Numbered from the stretch's first letter, positions 1 to 10,556 are shown. The stretch: DNA of 64,000 nucleotides from Escarpia spicata (GCA_963995525.1 OZ023218.1:50853041-50917040); one strand, 5' to 3'. The notes: a model not told the origin generated them from the sequence alone. Numbers and translations are program-made.

Positions 1-710
1 ACCTCACCAAACTACAACACATCAATACATGGTCATCGAGACATCATCAAACTACAACACATCAATACACGGTCATCACAACCTTGTCAAATTACAACAC
101 ATCAATACATGGTCATCATGACCTTGTCAAACTACAACACATCAATACACAGTCATCACAACCTCCTCAAACTACAACACATCAATACATGGTCATCGCG
201 ACCTTATCAAACTACAACACATCAATACACGGTCATCACGACCTCATCAAACTACAACACATCAAAACACGGTCATCACAACCTTGTCAAATTACAACAC
301 ATCAATACATGGTCATCATGACCTTGTCAAACTACAACACATCAATATACGGTCATCACAATCTTGTTAAACTAAAACACATCAACACACGGTCATCATG
401 ACCTTGTCAAACTACAACACATCAACACACGGTCATCACAACCTTGTCAAACTACAACACACCAATACACAGTCATCACAACCTTGTCAAACTACAACAC
501 ATCAATACACGGTCATCACGACCTTGTCAAACTACAACACATCAATACACGGTCATCACAACCTTGTCAAACTACAACACATCAATACACGGTCATCACA
601 ACCTTGTCAAACTACAACACATCAATACACGGTCATCATGATCTCGTCAAACTATAACACTAATACATGGTCATCACAACCTTGTCAAACTACAACACAT
701 CAATACGCAG
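1..710. repeat. 40-bp minisatellite abutting the exon 23 donor
   Basis: About 18 tandem copies of a 40-bp unit (core accttgtcaa, actacaacac, atcaatacac, ggtcatcac), continuing beyond the left edge. Copies differ mainly at a few transition sites. On the transcript strand the array starts about 8 bp into the intron after exon 23, right behind the donor GTATGT (713-718). The unit is intronic and does not copy the exon. Open frames in it are products of the periodicity. Confidence 0.95.
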
Positions 711-718
711 TGACATAC

Positions 719-843
719 GCACCCTCTTGTTCATGAGTTTGGCGATACGGAAAACATGGGGCGTAAAGCGAGGCTGTTGCTCCCTCAGACGTCCCTTCTC
801 ATCGACCTCTGACCCAGGGTCACCAAGAAACGCCCACCGATAT
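719..843 (-). CDS. DOP1: DOP1 exon 23
   Basis: Encodes the stretch beginning YRWAFLGDPG and ending in FRIAKLMNKRV. This corresponds to the vertebrate DOP1 segment where YRWAF is followed by a basic FKPYVVRLAKLL-like helix, about 200 residues before the C-terminus. The acceptor is a TAG at 844-846. The first base completes a leucine codon begun in exon 22, giving FQL-YRW. The donor GTATGT is at 713-718. An alternative GTGCGT donor lies four bases earlier in the transcript. This is the last exon visible; the gene continues off the left edge. Confidence 0.88.
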
Positions 844-1360
844 CTACAACATCGTATATGACTAGGATCCCGGCTCATGTAATAATTGGCATGTGACTTT
901 TGAGAACAAACAAGACTGTTGTTGTATGTGTCTAAACAATTCATCCTGTATTCACGACATATTCATACATGTTTAGATTAACATTACCTTACTAATAATT
1001 ACCAACTTACGCCCAGTCATGGAGCAAACAAACACTAATTTACATTGGTGTCATCTGGTAAACTGATCACCTCTCAATTCAGGTAAGAGAAAGGCCCTCC
1101 TGAAAAGGATATCATGGCAAAAACATGTCAGTAGAAGTAAATAACTCTAAATAACAATTGTTGCATTTTCTTAAATACATGGTAGATCAAAGGCCTATGG
1201 TTGAAGACAAAATTTGCAATTATTTGAAATAAGGTGATTGGCAGAATGCCCAAAACCTGGAGATCTTCAAACATTGGAAACCTTGGAAGGTTTGTTTATA
1301 TCTCTCTCTAGTGTAATCTACAACCAGCTCTCCTCTGGAGAGGGAACATTGACCACTCAC
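844..1360 (-). other. DOP1 intron 22, no further feature seen
   Basis: A 517-bp AT-rich intron between exons 22 and 23 with clear GTGAGT and TAG ends. I see no repeat array, RNA gene or mobile element in it. Confidence 0.6.
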
Positions 1361-1522
1361 AGCTGGAACTGGGGCAGGGCGCTGGTGGGCAGTACGAGGG
1401 CAAGGTCTAAAAGCTTGCAGGCAGCCAGGTAGAGCTGCAGCCAACTGGGGTTCTTGTGGGTGTTCAGACCATTGCCCAGGGCCCAGGACGGGTCAAGGTT
1501 GGCGAGGCGAGACAACTGGGTC
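1361..1522 (-). CDS. DOP1: DOP1 exon 22
   Basis: 53 full codons reading TQLSRLANLDPSW through NPSWLQLYLAACKLLDLAL to LPQFQ. These match the vertebrate motif WLNLYLSACKFLDLALALP followed by LPQFQ. The acceptor is TAG at 1523-1525 after a short pyrimidine run. The first G completes an arginine begun in exon 21. The donor GTGAGT is at 1355-1360 (complement actcac). Exon length 162 gives phase 2 in and phase 2 out, consistent with both neighbours. Confidence 0.93.
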
Positions 1523-1733
1523 CTACAAACAGACACGTGGAGACAACCTGTAAGGTGACACTGTACCTGAAACTGTTAGGGGAGGTCGTATCAGTTCGGA
1601 GACTCACCAGAAACACGTCTGTGGGGGAGTTTGGTGGTCACCATAGATCGGAAATAAGTGGCTACAGTGATGCCATCTACTGAGTGTAATATAAGTAGAA
1701 TGATGCCATTGTGGATACTCAAAATGGGCACGT

Positions 1734-2472
1734 TGGTGGGTAATGTCTTGGTAACCACATCAGTGGAATCAGACACAGTGGTGGGTAATGTCTTGGTAAC
1801 CACATCAGTGGAATCAGACACAGTGGTGGGTAATGTCTTGGTAACCACATCAGTAGAATCAGACACAGTGGTGGGTAATGTCTTGGTAACCACATCAGTA
1901 GAATCAGACACAGTGGTGGGTAATGTCTTGGTAACCACATCAGTAGAATCAGACACAGTGGTGGGTAATGTCTTGGTAACCACATCAGTAGAATCAGACA
2001 CAGTGGTGGGTAATGTCTTGGTAACCACATCAGTAGAATCAGACACAGTGGTGGGTAATGTCTTGGTAACCACATGTGTAGAATCAGACATAATGGTGGA
2101 TAATGTCTTGGTAACCACATCAGTGGAATCGGACACGGTGGTGGGTAATATCTGGGCTACCCATCAATGGAATCAGACACGGTGGTGGGTAATGTTTTGG
2201 CAACCACATCAGTGGAATCAGACACGGTGGTGGGTAATGTCTTGGCAACCACATCAGTGGAATCAGACACGGTGGTGGGTAATGTCTTGGCTACCACATC
2301 AGTGGAATCAGACACGGTGGTGGGTAATGTCTTGGCAACCACATCAGTGGAATCAGACACGGTGGTGGGTAATGTCTTGGCTACCACATCAGTGGAATCA
2401 GACACGGTGGTGGGTAATGTTTTGGCAACCACATCAGTGGAATCAGACACTGAGGTGGATAATGTCTTGGAA
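1734..2472. repeat. 45-bp minisatellite in DOP1 intron 21
   Basis: About 16 copies of a 45-bp unit (taatgtcttg, gtaaccacat, cagtggaatc, agacac, agtggtggg). The first nine or so carry gtaacc and an a/g variant at the cagtrg site. After a divergent unit near 2130-2165 the remaining copies carry gcaacc or gctacc with gacacggtgg. The units read through in several frames on both strands because 45 is divisible by three. It is not exon-derived and lies 210 bp upstream of the exon 22 acceptor on the transcript. Confidence 0.95.
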
Positions 2473-5400
2473 GCTGTATTGTATTGCACAAAATCTGAAG
2501 TGCCATTCCATGTATCAGTGGGGGGAGGTGGGGGTTTGACGCAATGCAAAACACAATGTTTTTTGCACAGTTGTGAGTCCACCCCTTACAACCACATTCA
2601 CAACCCTCAAAGACAAGCATGGGATCGACACATCAGTTCACAAGTAAAAAATAATATGAGTTTAGCATTGATTCAAATCATCCCCCACCAATGGCTGGGG
2701 TGCGATCCAAAATGGCAATTAGCCCCAATTTGCATTAACATGTTTCACTCACTGTGCATGACAGTAGCAATCTAGTTTCTCCACGATACGTGTTGTTAAC
2801 CAAAAACTTCATGCAACCACACCTAATACTTTTTAAATGTATGAACACTTCTCACTCATCAGAATTTTGTTTACATAAAATCGAGTAGTAAAATTTACAG
2901 TGCCTTCATATATCATACAATTTACACTTGTTGTGTATTTACAAACGTTAGACTGTTATCTTAAACAACCCAGAACAATATGGCGTGTTGGTATTATAAA
3001 TATGGCCATCCAACATTTAACTACTTATTTTTTTACAATCAAACCTTATTATTAACCCAGGGAAATTATTGCATATTCTATTTTTTTACAGAATAAACTA
3101 ATTCTGCATTCTGATCTCGCTTTCTTCTGGTCAATACAATATAGCACACAACACAAGTAATGCTTATGGCATACAACATAACCCATCATTCTACAACGTG
3201 CAACCTACACTCTTCTAATCCCTCAAATATAAGCGCAATGTTGTTACAATAGTCACAATTCAGTGAGTCAGTTGGTCAATATTGTGTCACCTGATAGGTT
3301 AAAATTGTTGTTCTTTTTGTTTATTTCTCAGTAAATTTACAATTTTTCTCATAACATTGCATTCACTATCAGTAAACTTATTCAGATGGCTTCCACTAGA
3401 TGGTGACTTGGTAGTCCTTCTGTGCAGTGCTGTCACTGGAGTTTCTCCGGCCACAGTGTGGGTGGCTTTACCCAAGATCATCGTAGATATGCGGGGGGCA
3501 TGTCACTGACAGCACAGCGCAGACAGACCACCATGTCGCCATCTAGCGGCAGTCACCTGAAGAAGTTCACAAACAGCGAACAGAAAAACGATAAAAAACC
3601 TAAATTGACAGAGAAATAAGTAAAAGATTAACAAATTGATCCATCTAGTCTGATGAAACTTATACCTGATGTGTTAGTTTCACCAGACTGTGCTGGTGAC
3701 GTTGTGGCATCACTCTACAGGTAACGCTAGTTCACTTTGCAGAAACCTTAGCCAGTTTCTCATGACACGAACCCAATACAAGACAAAAACCATGGAGGTT
3801 GACAACTAGAAAGATTAGTGAACAATCTCAACTAATTACAACTACCATAACAACATTGCCACACACCAAGTGTCAAACACTGTGTTCTGTTCATGCACAC
3901 GCAACTATGTCTGCCGCAAGCTTAACAACTGAGACAAATCATAAACAGGAGATGCAGAGCCACTCAAACTGTAAGTCAAATAACATAAACTCAAGGCTGC
4001 AAATAACGCAAACAGATCTATGTTAGGCTCGGCAACAAATAATAGCATGCTGTGTCTGGAAACAAGGTGAGTGGTGTAGATTGGGGCCAAGGGTAGGGTT
4101 TCACACACAACACTTGTAGGGTGAAAGAAGGTGGGGTTGGTAAACTAATGTATCAAACCTCATAAAAGACTAATATCAATATATATTTTATATTTATGTG
4201 AAAATAATAACTTTACTGCCAAACAATTTCATGTTGCCAAGTTTATTTAACACCACTCAATGGACAGACCTGTGAAAGTAGAACAATAACTGATAGTGGT
4301 GTTTGCATTAAATCATTGCTATAAAATCAATACAATTTTGCATCAAATAATATTCAACCTCTGTCATTCTAATAAATAAGACTAAATAAAATATTTTATA
4401 TAAACAACTGAGATTATTGAACACATAAATAAAACACGATAAAAAAATTTACTTACATCATTGGAAAAGGAATACCGGTAGTATAGTATTTTATTCTATT
4501 AGTCAAAATATTCTTTAATTAATTATGTGTATTAAGGTCTCCAAGGGACAGTTTCAGTAACATTCGCATGAGCTCGTTTTGTTCTTTAAAATCAACTTTG
4601 CTCCTTAACATTGGTCTTGCCTGAAAACTTTCAACATTGGGCCCTGCCACTGGGACAGTTTCACTGGTGTCACAGAAATTGTATCCTTGGTGATACGGTG
4701 CCGTTTTGCATTTCAAAAACACTCCTAAAATTTAACAATGGATTCTGTTTAATGGTAGATTGCATGAGCTCACTGTCGTCAACAAACAGTCCCAGGGTTA
4801 CATCAGAAACTGATAGATAATTTGTCTCAGTATGTGAATTGCCTAGAGGATGGAATGGGTTGTGGGAGTTGCAGGGAAGAAAGGTGGGAGAGAGAGAGGG
4901 AGGGAAGGAGGGAGGGAAGGGTGGAGACGAGGAAGGGATGGTGCAGACACATGCGTAGAAACGACGATGTCAAGACGTGTGGCAAATTAGTGCAAGTGTG
5001 ACAGAAGGCTGACATAGAATGTTATGTCTACCACGCAAACATGACACAAGAGTCTGAAAGTGGCAAATACCTCGATTGTTTCTTCAGGTAAGTACTTGAT
5101 GGGCACAGAAAGATAACCGCTTATAAGACAACATTTTGAACACTGCTGTGTAGATTATATGATTTTAAAAGATTCTATAAATTAACTATTAATATTGTAA
5201 CACAGCAGGAAGTATTTCACCTACACATGGCTCAGCTACATTTAAACTGAACGGTAAAATGACTGGAAATTAATGGTATTCTTTAGCATAAAAGCATTTA
5301 GCATTTAGCTTAAAAGGCACTATTATCGAAATATAATGAGAACATTAAACTGAAAAGACTGTGTTGAATACAGCACATTATGAGTGTCAGAAATCACGCA

Positions 5401-5632
5401 ATCTGACAGGCTGTCAAGACGAAACAAAGCAGAAATTATGAACAATTTGCTGATCAATGGAAATAGCATACAAAACTCAAATAGTTTTATATGAAAATGA
5501 ACGCATGTGTCATGATAATTGTTCAAATAATTCAATTAAAAAATATGTTATTTTATTATCTGTCAAAAGAGACAAGTAACTGAAGGTACAAGAAAGAGAG
5601 AGGCACAGAGGGGGTGGACTGGTCAAGCCTAC
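2473..5632 (-). other. DOP1 intron 21 remainder, mostly unique AT-rich DNA
   Basis: No gene recognised. It contains the inverted duplication at 3302-3635 and a purine-rich tract at about 4855-4945 (GGGA/GAGA runs). The rest is AT-rich sequence with only short ORFs lacking recognisable motifs. Confidence 0.5.
3302..3635. repeat. Imperfect inverted duplication with about 130-bp arms
   Basis: The left arm (about 3302-3435) and right arm (about 3508-3635) are diverged reverse complements around a spacer of about 70 bp. Both arms can be read toward the outside as RR-TT-SPSSGSHL-KFT-SE: the left on minus, the right on plus. This supports duplication of one sequence in opposite orientations. The innermost part shows tgacagcac facing its complement. 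It may be an interspersed element copied head to head or a foldback element. No transposase or tRNA-like promoter is visible. Confidence 0.7.
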
Positions 5633-5691
5633 CTGGTCATCTCCTCCAAGTCTGGACACAACTCCTGCTCTATCAGCAGTAACACATGCAC
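5633..5691 (-). CDS. DOP1: DOP1 exon 21 (59-bp short exon)
   Basis: Encodes VHVLLLIEQELCPDLEEMT, matching the vertebrate segment VFLLMEQELTADEDIS. The acceptor is TTTCAG with G at 5691 as first exon base, phase 0 after exon 20 (ITEL). The donor is GTAGGC after AG at 5633. The trailing AG joins the first G of exon 22 to make arginine. It was found because exon 20 and exon 22 phases do not match directly. Confidence 0.92.
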
Positions 5692-6113
5692 CTGAAACAC
5701 ACAGCACTGCTGACAACAACCGACAACACCTTCTGTCAACTATTATCGACAACTTTTTTCAACTACCATCAACAACTTCTGTCAAAAACTGTCAGTGTCT
5801 TCTGACAACCGTCAGCAACTTTTGAAAACAACAGTCAACAACTTCTGTCAACTACAAGAAAACTTTTTCCGTCTCAACTGATATAACAACCTTTAATTAG
5901 ACTGTCATCCAGAGCAAACACTCAGTTGGCAAGTGGACACGAAGCCTTTGGCTTACAATGAGTCCAACATTTTATGTATTTATGTGTAAGATGTCCTTCT
6001 GAGATACAGCTGCATGTGTCAACTTTGTTTTAAACACAGTCATGCTGCTAACGTTAATACAATCAGTAGATAATTTGTTTCAGTCATTTATAGTGTGTGA
6101 AACCAAAACAAAG
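5692..6113 (-). other. DOP1 intron 20, degenerate short repeats
   Basis: About 5700-5860 holds a decayed repeat of caactt-ctgtcaa-like words spaced about 25-30 bp apart. The remainder up to the polypurine tract is unique AT-rich sequence with no gene. Confidence 0.45.
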
Positions 6114-6652
6114 CAAGAGAGAGAGAGGGAGATGGAGAGAGAGAGGGACACGGTGAGGGAGAGAGAGACGAAGAGGGAGAGAGAGAGGGAGACAGAGCGT
6201 GAGAGAGCTAGAGAGGGAGAGAAAGATGGAGAGGGAGAGAGAGAGAGGGAGACGGAGAGGGAGAGAGAGAGAGGGAGATGGAGGGGGAGAGAGAGACGGA
6301 GAGAGAAACGGAGAGGGAGAGGGAGATTGAGAGGGAGATGGAGGGAGAGAGAGACGGAGATAGAGAGGGAGACGGAGAGCAAGAGGAGAGGGAGCAGGAG
6401 AGGGAAACACAGGGGGAGAGGTAGAGGGAGACAGAGAGGGGGATGGAGAGGGAGAGGGCAAGGGAGATGGAGGGAGAGATGTAGAGGGAGACGGAGAGGG
6501 AGACGGAGGGGGAGAGGGAGATGGAGAGGAAGACGGAGAGGGAGATGAGACAGAGGTGGAGAGGGAGATCGATAGGGAGAGGGAGACGGAGAGAGAGAGA
6601 GAGGGTGAGGGGGAGGGGGAGATAGAGAGGGAGCGAGAGAGACAGAGAAGAG
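6114..6652. repeat. Polypurine/polypyrimidine tract directly behind the exon 20 donor
   Basis: About 540 bp of nearly pure purine on plus (GAGAGAGGGAGA-type words with sparse C and T). The DOP1 transcript therefore has a long CU-rich run beginning about 6-10 bases after the exon 20 donor. No fixed unit length is obvious; 6- and 12-bp words recur. Its mirror-symmetric purine runs could form triplex DNA, and the RNA could bind pyrimidine-tract proteins. Both are inference. Confidence 0.9.
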
Positions 6653-6658
6653 ACTGAC

Positions 6659-6795
6659 TAGTTCTGTGATGATGGTGGGCCAGAGAGAGGTCAGGTGATG
6701 AGGTGACATCCTCAGCATCAGCACTCTGAAGGCCATGAACACTTGGGCCTGTACGCTCGGCACCGTCGGCACCTTCAGGCTCTCAGAGGTCCGCT
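6659..6795 (-). CDS. DOP1: DOP1 exon 20
   Basis: Reads ERTSESLKVPTVP then AQVFMAFRVLMLRMSPHHLTSLWPTIITEL. This is one of the most conserved DOP1 blocks (vertebrate [25 protein letters not shown]). The acceptor TAG is at 6796-6798; the first two bases complete a glutamate begun in exon 19. The donor GTCAGT follows CTA at 6659, phase 0. The purine-rich array on plus begins a few bases beyond the donor. Confidence 0.96.
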
Positions 6796-7112
6796 CTACA
6801 AACACACAACAACTCATAATACTTAAGACATTACTAAACAATCAATATCTCTGCTACTTTTGTAGAATCCTGGCTGAGGTTTGTCATTCAATGTTATACT
6901 TGTGTGATGGACCAGAGAAAATGTGTACTTTATAAACAAAATTGTTTGAAGGAATTCTGTAGAATCTGAAGAATGGGATATGCCCATTATGCTCAACAAA
7001 TTCATAAAATTACTAACTCTAAACAAATAGCAATGGGATATGGCCAAAATTATTCCTTCCAAAATATGTATTTTATGGGAAACTGTATGATGTGGCAGAC
7101 ATGCATTCTCAC

Positions 7113-7265
7113 CTTGTATGTCGGGCATAAACTTGTGGTACTGGTCAACATCGCTACAGAAGATGGTGAAGTTGAGGCGTTTCAACAGCAGAGCCCTCTG
7201 TTCAAACTCCTGCTCTCGACTGCTGAAGAGATTCAACGACGCTACAGGCGTCACGATGACTCGAG
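7113..7265 (-). CDS. DOP1: DOP1 exon 19
   Basis: 50 full codons from RVIVTPVASLNLFSSREQ through EQRALLLKRLNFTIFCSDVD to QYHKFMPDIQ. These match the vertebrate stretch SLNLFANRDVELEQRAMLLKRL and DQYQKYLPDIQ. The acceptor is CAG at 7266-7268. The donor is GTGAGA after CAAG. It starts with two bases completing alanine (G from exon 18 plus CT) and ends with one base of a glutamate codon. Confidence 0.96.
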
Positions 7266-7642
7266 CTGGGACACACGGAGATGGCATCAGACAAATGAAG
7301 TGTCATGTGATAATACTCTCACAGGAATGTAAGAGTACATCCCACTTCATGACATGTTTCGTGTTTATACAATAAACTCATTTTATATTTTAGTCCAAAA
7401 ATTAGATCAATTCGGAATTTAGATATGTGTAGATATTCAATTTTCTGTATAAAGTGGTTTCGTAAAAAAATGGTATACACTACAGCATACTTTTTCCTGC
7501 AACACACCTTATTCATAAAATAATAACAACAAAAAGTATCAGTTTTCCTTTAAATTATAAGGGTTAAAAAACTCTAAACCATATTGTAGGAGTTGTGACC
7601 ACAGTAACGATAGGAAGGTAAAAAATCCTCTCATAGATCAAC
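7266..7642 (-). other. DOP1 intron 18, unique part
   Basis: AT-rich unique sequence between the exon 19 acceptor and the 39-bp donor repeat. No gene or element recognised. Confidence 0.5.
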
Positions 7643-7830
7643 CATGGTCCTTACCTAGTAGGTCCCTGAAAGTGGTCCCTACCTAGTAGGTCCCTGAAAG
7701 TGGTCCTGTCTTGGTCCTTACCTAGTAGGTCCCTGAAGGTGGTCCTGTCATGGTCCTTACCTAGCAGGTCCCTGAAGGTGGTCCTGTCTTGGTCCTTACC
7801 TAGTAGGTCCCTGAAGGTGGTCCTGTCATG
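7643..7830. repeat. 39-bp donor-spanning minisatellite at exon 18
   Basis: Five copies, one shortened to about 30 bp, of a 39-bp unit that on the transcript strand contains the exon 18 end (ACCACCTTCAGGGACCTAC, then TAG) followed by GTAAGGACC. The copy nearest the exon body is the exon end itself. Four further copies lie in the intron, three with GTAAGG donors and one with GTAGGG. The unit is 13 codons and the exon frame stays open to 7651, through all copies. Use of any later donor in register would add 13-residue repeats containing DRTTFRDLLG. Confidence 0.96.
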
Positions 7831-8011
7831 TGTCATCAAGTTGTCAATGACAATGCGCCAGTAGCCAATGCAGACCTCATCCATCTGGAAGTAGGTCGGG
7901 TCAAGCAAGAGGTCAAAGACCTCTCTCTTCCAGGCCTTGCGTGTGTACTGGTACCCGCTCAGACTCGCCAACATCTGAGAGCATGTACGGAAGCTCGGCA
8001 GGTTGTGAGAC
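7800..8011 (-). CDS. DOP1: DOP1 exon 18
   Basis: 70 full codons: SHNLPSFRTCSQMLASLSGY, QYTRKAWKREVFDLLLDPTY, FQMDEVCIGYW, ending MTHDRTTFRDLL. Matches the vertebrate LSSLSGYQYTRRAWKKEAFDL and MTHDKTTFRDL segments. The acceptor TTTAG precedes G at 8011, which completes arginine from exon 17. The end given is the first of several identical donors (GTAAGG at 7794-7799). Downstream donors in the 39-bp repeat are equally good by sequence, so the true 3' end could be further left. Confidence 0.94.
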
Positions 8012-8044
8012 CTAAACATAACAATGCCCTGAAACCTTACTTTA

Positions 8045-8199
8045 TGGCCACTTTTGTAATACAGCCACCCCACAATTAAGGTCACCCTAGAAAAGTCCCA
8101 AATTATTTCCTTATAGGATAGGATAGTATAGGAAAATAGTGTGTGACCTTAATAGTGAGGTTACACAGTGGTATAGTTCCAAGGTTGACCTTAATAGTG
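8045..8199. repeat. Dispersed repeat, copy A
   Basis: Shares diverged blocks with about 17768-17915: aatacagccaccycacaatt followed by aaggt, accct and agtccc; then gttccaag and ccttaatag in the same order. It is therefore an interspersed family with at least two copies here. It lies between the exon 18 acceptor and the 34-bp array. Its class is unknown; alternating cctcacaattaaggt-like words suggest a decayed non-autonomous DNA element. Confidence 0.5.
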
Positions 8200-9695
8200 A
8201 AAGGTGAACAGTACCTGTGATTGCGCAGGTATGAAAGGTGAACAGTACCTGTGATTGCACAGGTATGAAAGGTGAATGGTACCTGTGATTGCGCAGGTAT
8301 GAAAGGTGAACAGTACCTGTGATTGCGCAGGTATGAAAGATGAACGGTACCTGTGATTGCGCAGGTATGAAAGGTGAACAGTACCTGTGATTGCGCAGGT
8401 ATGAAAGGTGAACAGTACCTGTGATTGCGCAGGTATGAAAGGTGAACAGTACCTGTGATTGCGCAGGTATGAAAGGTGAACAGTACCTGTGATTGTGCAG
8501 GTATGAAAGGTGAACAGTACCTGTGATTGCGCAGGTATGAAAGGTGAACAGTACCTGTGATTGCGCAGGTATGAAAGGTGAACAGTACCTGTGATTGCGC
8601 AGGTATGAAAGGTGAACAGTAACTGTGATTGCGCAGGTATGAAAGGTGAACAGTACCTGTGATTGCGCAGGTATGAAAGGTGAACAGTACCTGTGATTGC
8701 GCAGGTATGAAAGGTGAACAGTACCTGTGATTGCGCAGGTATGAAAGGTGAACGGTACCTGTGATTGCGCAGGTATGAAAGGTGAACAGTACCTGTGATT
8801 GCACAGGTATGAAAGGTGAACAGTACCTGTGATTGCGCAGGTATGAAAGGTGAACAGTACCTGTGGTTGCGCAGGTATGAAAGGTGAACGGTACCTGTGA
8901 TTGTGCAGGTATGAAAGGTGAACGGTACCTGTGATTGCGCAGGTATGAAAGGTGAACGGTACCTGTGATTGTGCAGGTATGAAAGGTGAACAGTACCTGT
9001 GATTGCGCAGGTATGAAAGGTGAACAGTACCTGTGATTGCACAGGTATGAAAGGTGAATGGTACCTGTGATTGCGCAGGTATGAAAGGTGAACAGTACCT
9101 GTGATTGCGCAGGTATGAAAGATGAATGGTACCTGTGATTGCGCAGGTATGAAAGGTGAACAGTACCTGTGATTGCGCAGGTATGAAAGGTGAATGGTAC
9201 CTGTGATTGCGCAGGTATGAAAGGTGAACAGTACCTGTGATTGCGCAGGTATGAAAGGTGAACGGTACCTGTGATTGCGCAGGTATGAAAGGTGAACAGT
9301 ACCTGTGATTGCGCAGGTATGAAAGATGAACAGTACCTGTGATTGCGCAGGTATGAAAGGTGAACGGTACCTGTGATTGCGCAGGTATGAAAGGTGAACG
9401 GTACCTGTGATTGCGCAGGTATGAAAGGTGAACAGTACCTGTGATTGCGCAGGTATGAAAGGTGAACAGTATCTGTGATTGCGCAGGTATGAAAGGTGAA
9501 CAGTACCTGTGATTGCGGAGGTATGAAAGGTGAACAGTACCTGTGATTGCGGAGGTATGAAAGGTGAACAGTACCTGTGATTGCGCAGGTATGAAAGGTG
9601 AACAGTAACTGTGATTGCGCAGGTATGAAAGGTGAACAGTAACTGTGATTGCGCAGGTATGAAAGGTGAACAGTACCTGTGATTGCGGAGGTATG
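8200..9695. repeat. 34-bp donor-spanning minisatellite at exon 17
   Basis: About 44 copies of a 34-bp unit. On the transcript strand it is 19 bases like the exon 17 end (CATACCTGCGCAATCACAG) followed by GTACTGTTCACCTTT. The first copy is the exon 3' end itself, so the donor CACAG-GTACTG recurs every 34 bp over 1.5 kb. Because 34 is not divisible by three, only every third donor keeps the DOP1 frame. Even so, the exon 17 frame stays open through the array to about 8191. Common variants are GCGG/GCGC/GTGC and AACAGT/AACGGT/AATGGT. Confidence 0.97.
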
Positions 9696-9926
9696 GGAAT
9701 ACGTTGTGCATGATGGTAGAGAGGAAAGGGACTACTTTGTCCTTCTCCTCGCTGCGGTAGACGACGTCTAGGAGTGGTGCAGTGATGTCAGCCAACATGA
9801 CGAGGGCTTGCACACTGTACTGCTGGTAGTTCCAGTCTGGAGAGACTCTCTTCATGTCCTGGGGGGCGGCCACAGGCTGGGGGGTGGGCAGGGTGTCTAC
9901 AACATCATCACTCACTGGATCCTGCA
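9677..9926 (-). CDS. DOP1: DOP1 exon 17
   Basis: 82 codons, QDPVSDDVVDTLP through YSVQALVMLADITAPLLDVV, YRSEEKDKVVPFLSTIMHNV, FPYLRNH. Matches the vertebrate YSVHALTLLSEVLAHLLDMV, SDEKERVIPLL and VVPYLRNH segments. Two acceptors are possible. GAG at 9927-9929 gives the correct phase. The CAG at 9922-9924 would create an in-frame TGA with the last base of exon 16, so I chose 9926. It ends in AG before GTACTG, at the mouth of the 34-bp array. Confidence 0.94.
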
Positions 9927-10092
9927 CTCAGTCAGAGCGGGGTAACACGACAACAATGGCACTGGTGAGAAAGAGTTTGACCACGGCAAGAGGATGTCCA
10001 CATTTGGAGACAAACCTGTTCCAGTGGACATAACACACAGAGTATGACGGGGTGAGCCGTGTAACCTGGTCAAGTGTAGGTTCCACCTCAAA

Positions 10093-10556
10093 CAGCAGCT
10101 GCCACAGCAGTAGCCACAGCAGTAGCCACAGCAGTAGCCACAGCAGTAGCCACTGCAGTAGCCACAGCAGTAGCCACTGCAGTAGCCACAGCAGTAGCCA
10201 CAGCAGTAGCCACAGCAGTAGCCACTGCAGTAGCCATAGCAGTAGCCACAGCAGTAGCCACTGCAGTAGCCACAGCAGTAGCCACAGCAGTAGCCACTGC
10301 AGTAGCCACAGCAGTAGCCACAGCAGTAGCCACAGCAGTAGCCACAGCAGTAGCCACTGCAGTAGCCACAGCAGTAGCCACAGCAGTAGCCACAGCAGTA
10401 GCCACTGCAGTAGCCACTGCAGTAGCCACAGCAGTAGCCACAGCAGTAGCCACTGCAGTAGCCACAGCAGTAGCCACAGCAGTAGCCACAGCAGTAGCCA
10501 CTGCAGTAGCCACTGCAGTAGCCACAGCAGTAGCCACAGCAGTAGCCACTGCAGCT
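10093..10556. repeat. 12-bp minisatellite (cagtagccacag)
   Basis: About 39 copies of a 12-bp unit in two versions ending cacag or cactg. The second creates ctgcag palindromes. All six frames are largely open (Ser/His-rich, Ala/Val/Thr-rich, Gly/Tyr/Cys-rich), an artefact of the 12-bp period. It lies in the intron between exons 16 and 17 and is not exon-derived. Confidence 0.97.

Noticed and set aside
5510..5752. Small independent minus-strand ORF at 5.5-5.75 kb
   Set aside because: Its frame is not the coding one. The real coding part here is the 59-bp DOP1 exon 21 in another frame.
6042..6548. Arg/Glu-rich protein on plus
   Set aside because: Translation of the polypurine tract behind a DOP1 donor.
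9917..9926. Acceptor CAG at 9922-9924 as start of exon 17
   Set aside because: Joined to exon 16 it gives an in-frame TGA. The GAG acceptor four to five bases earlier in the transcript preserves phase.
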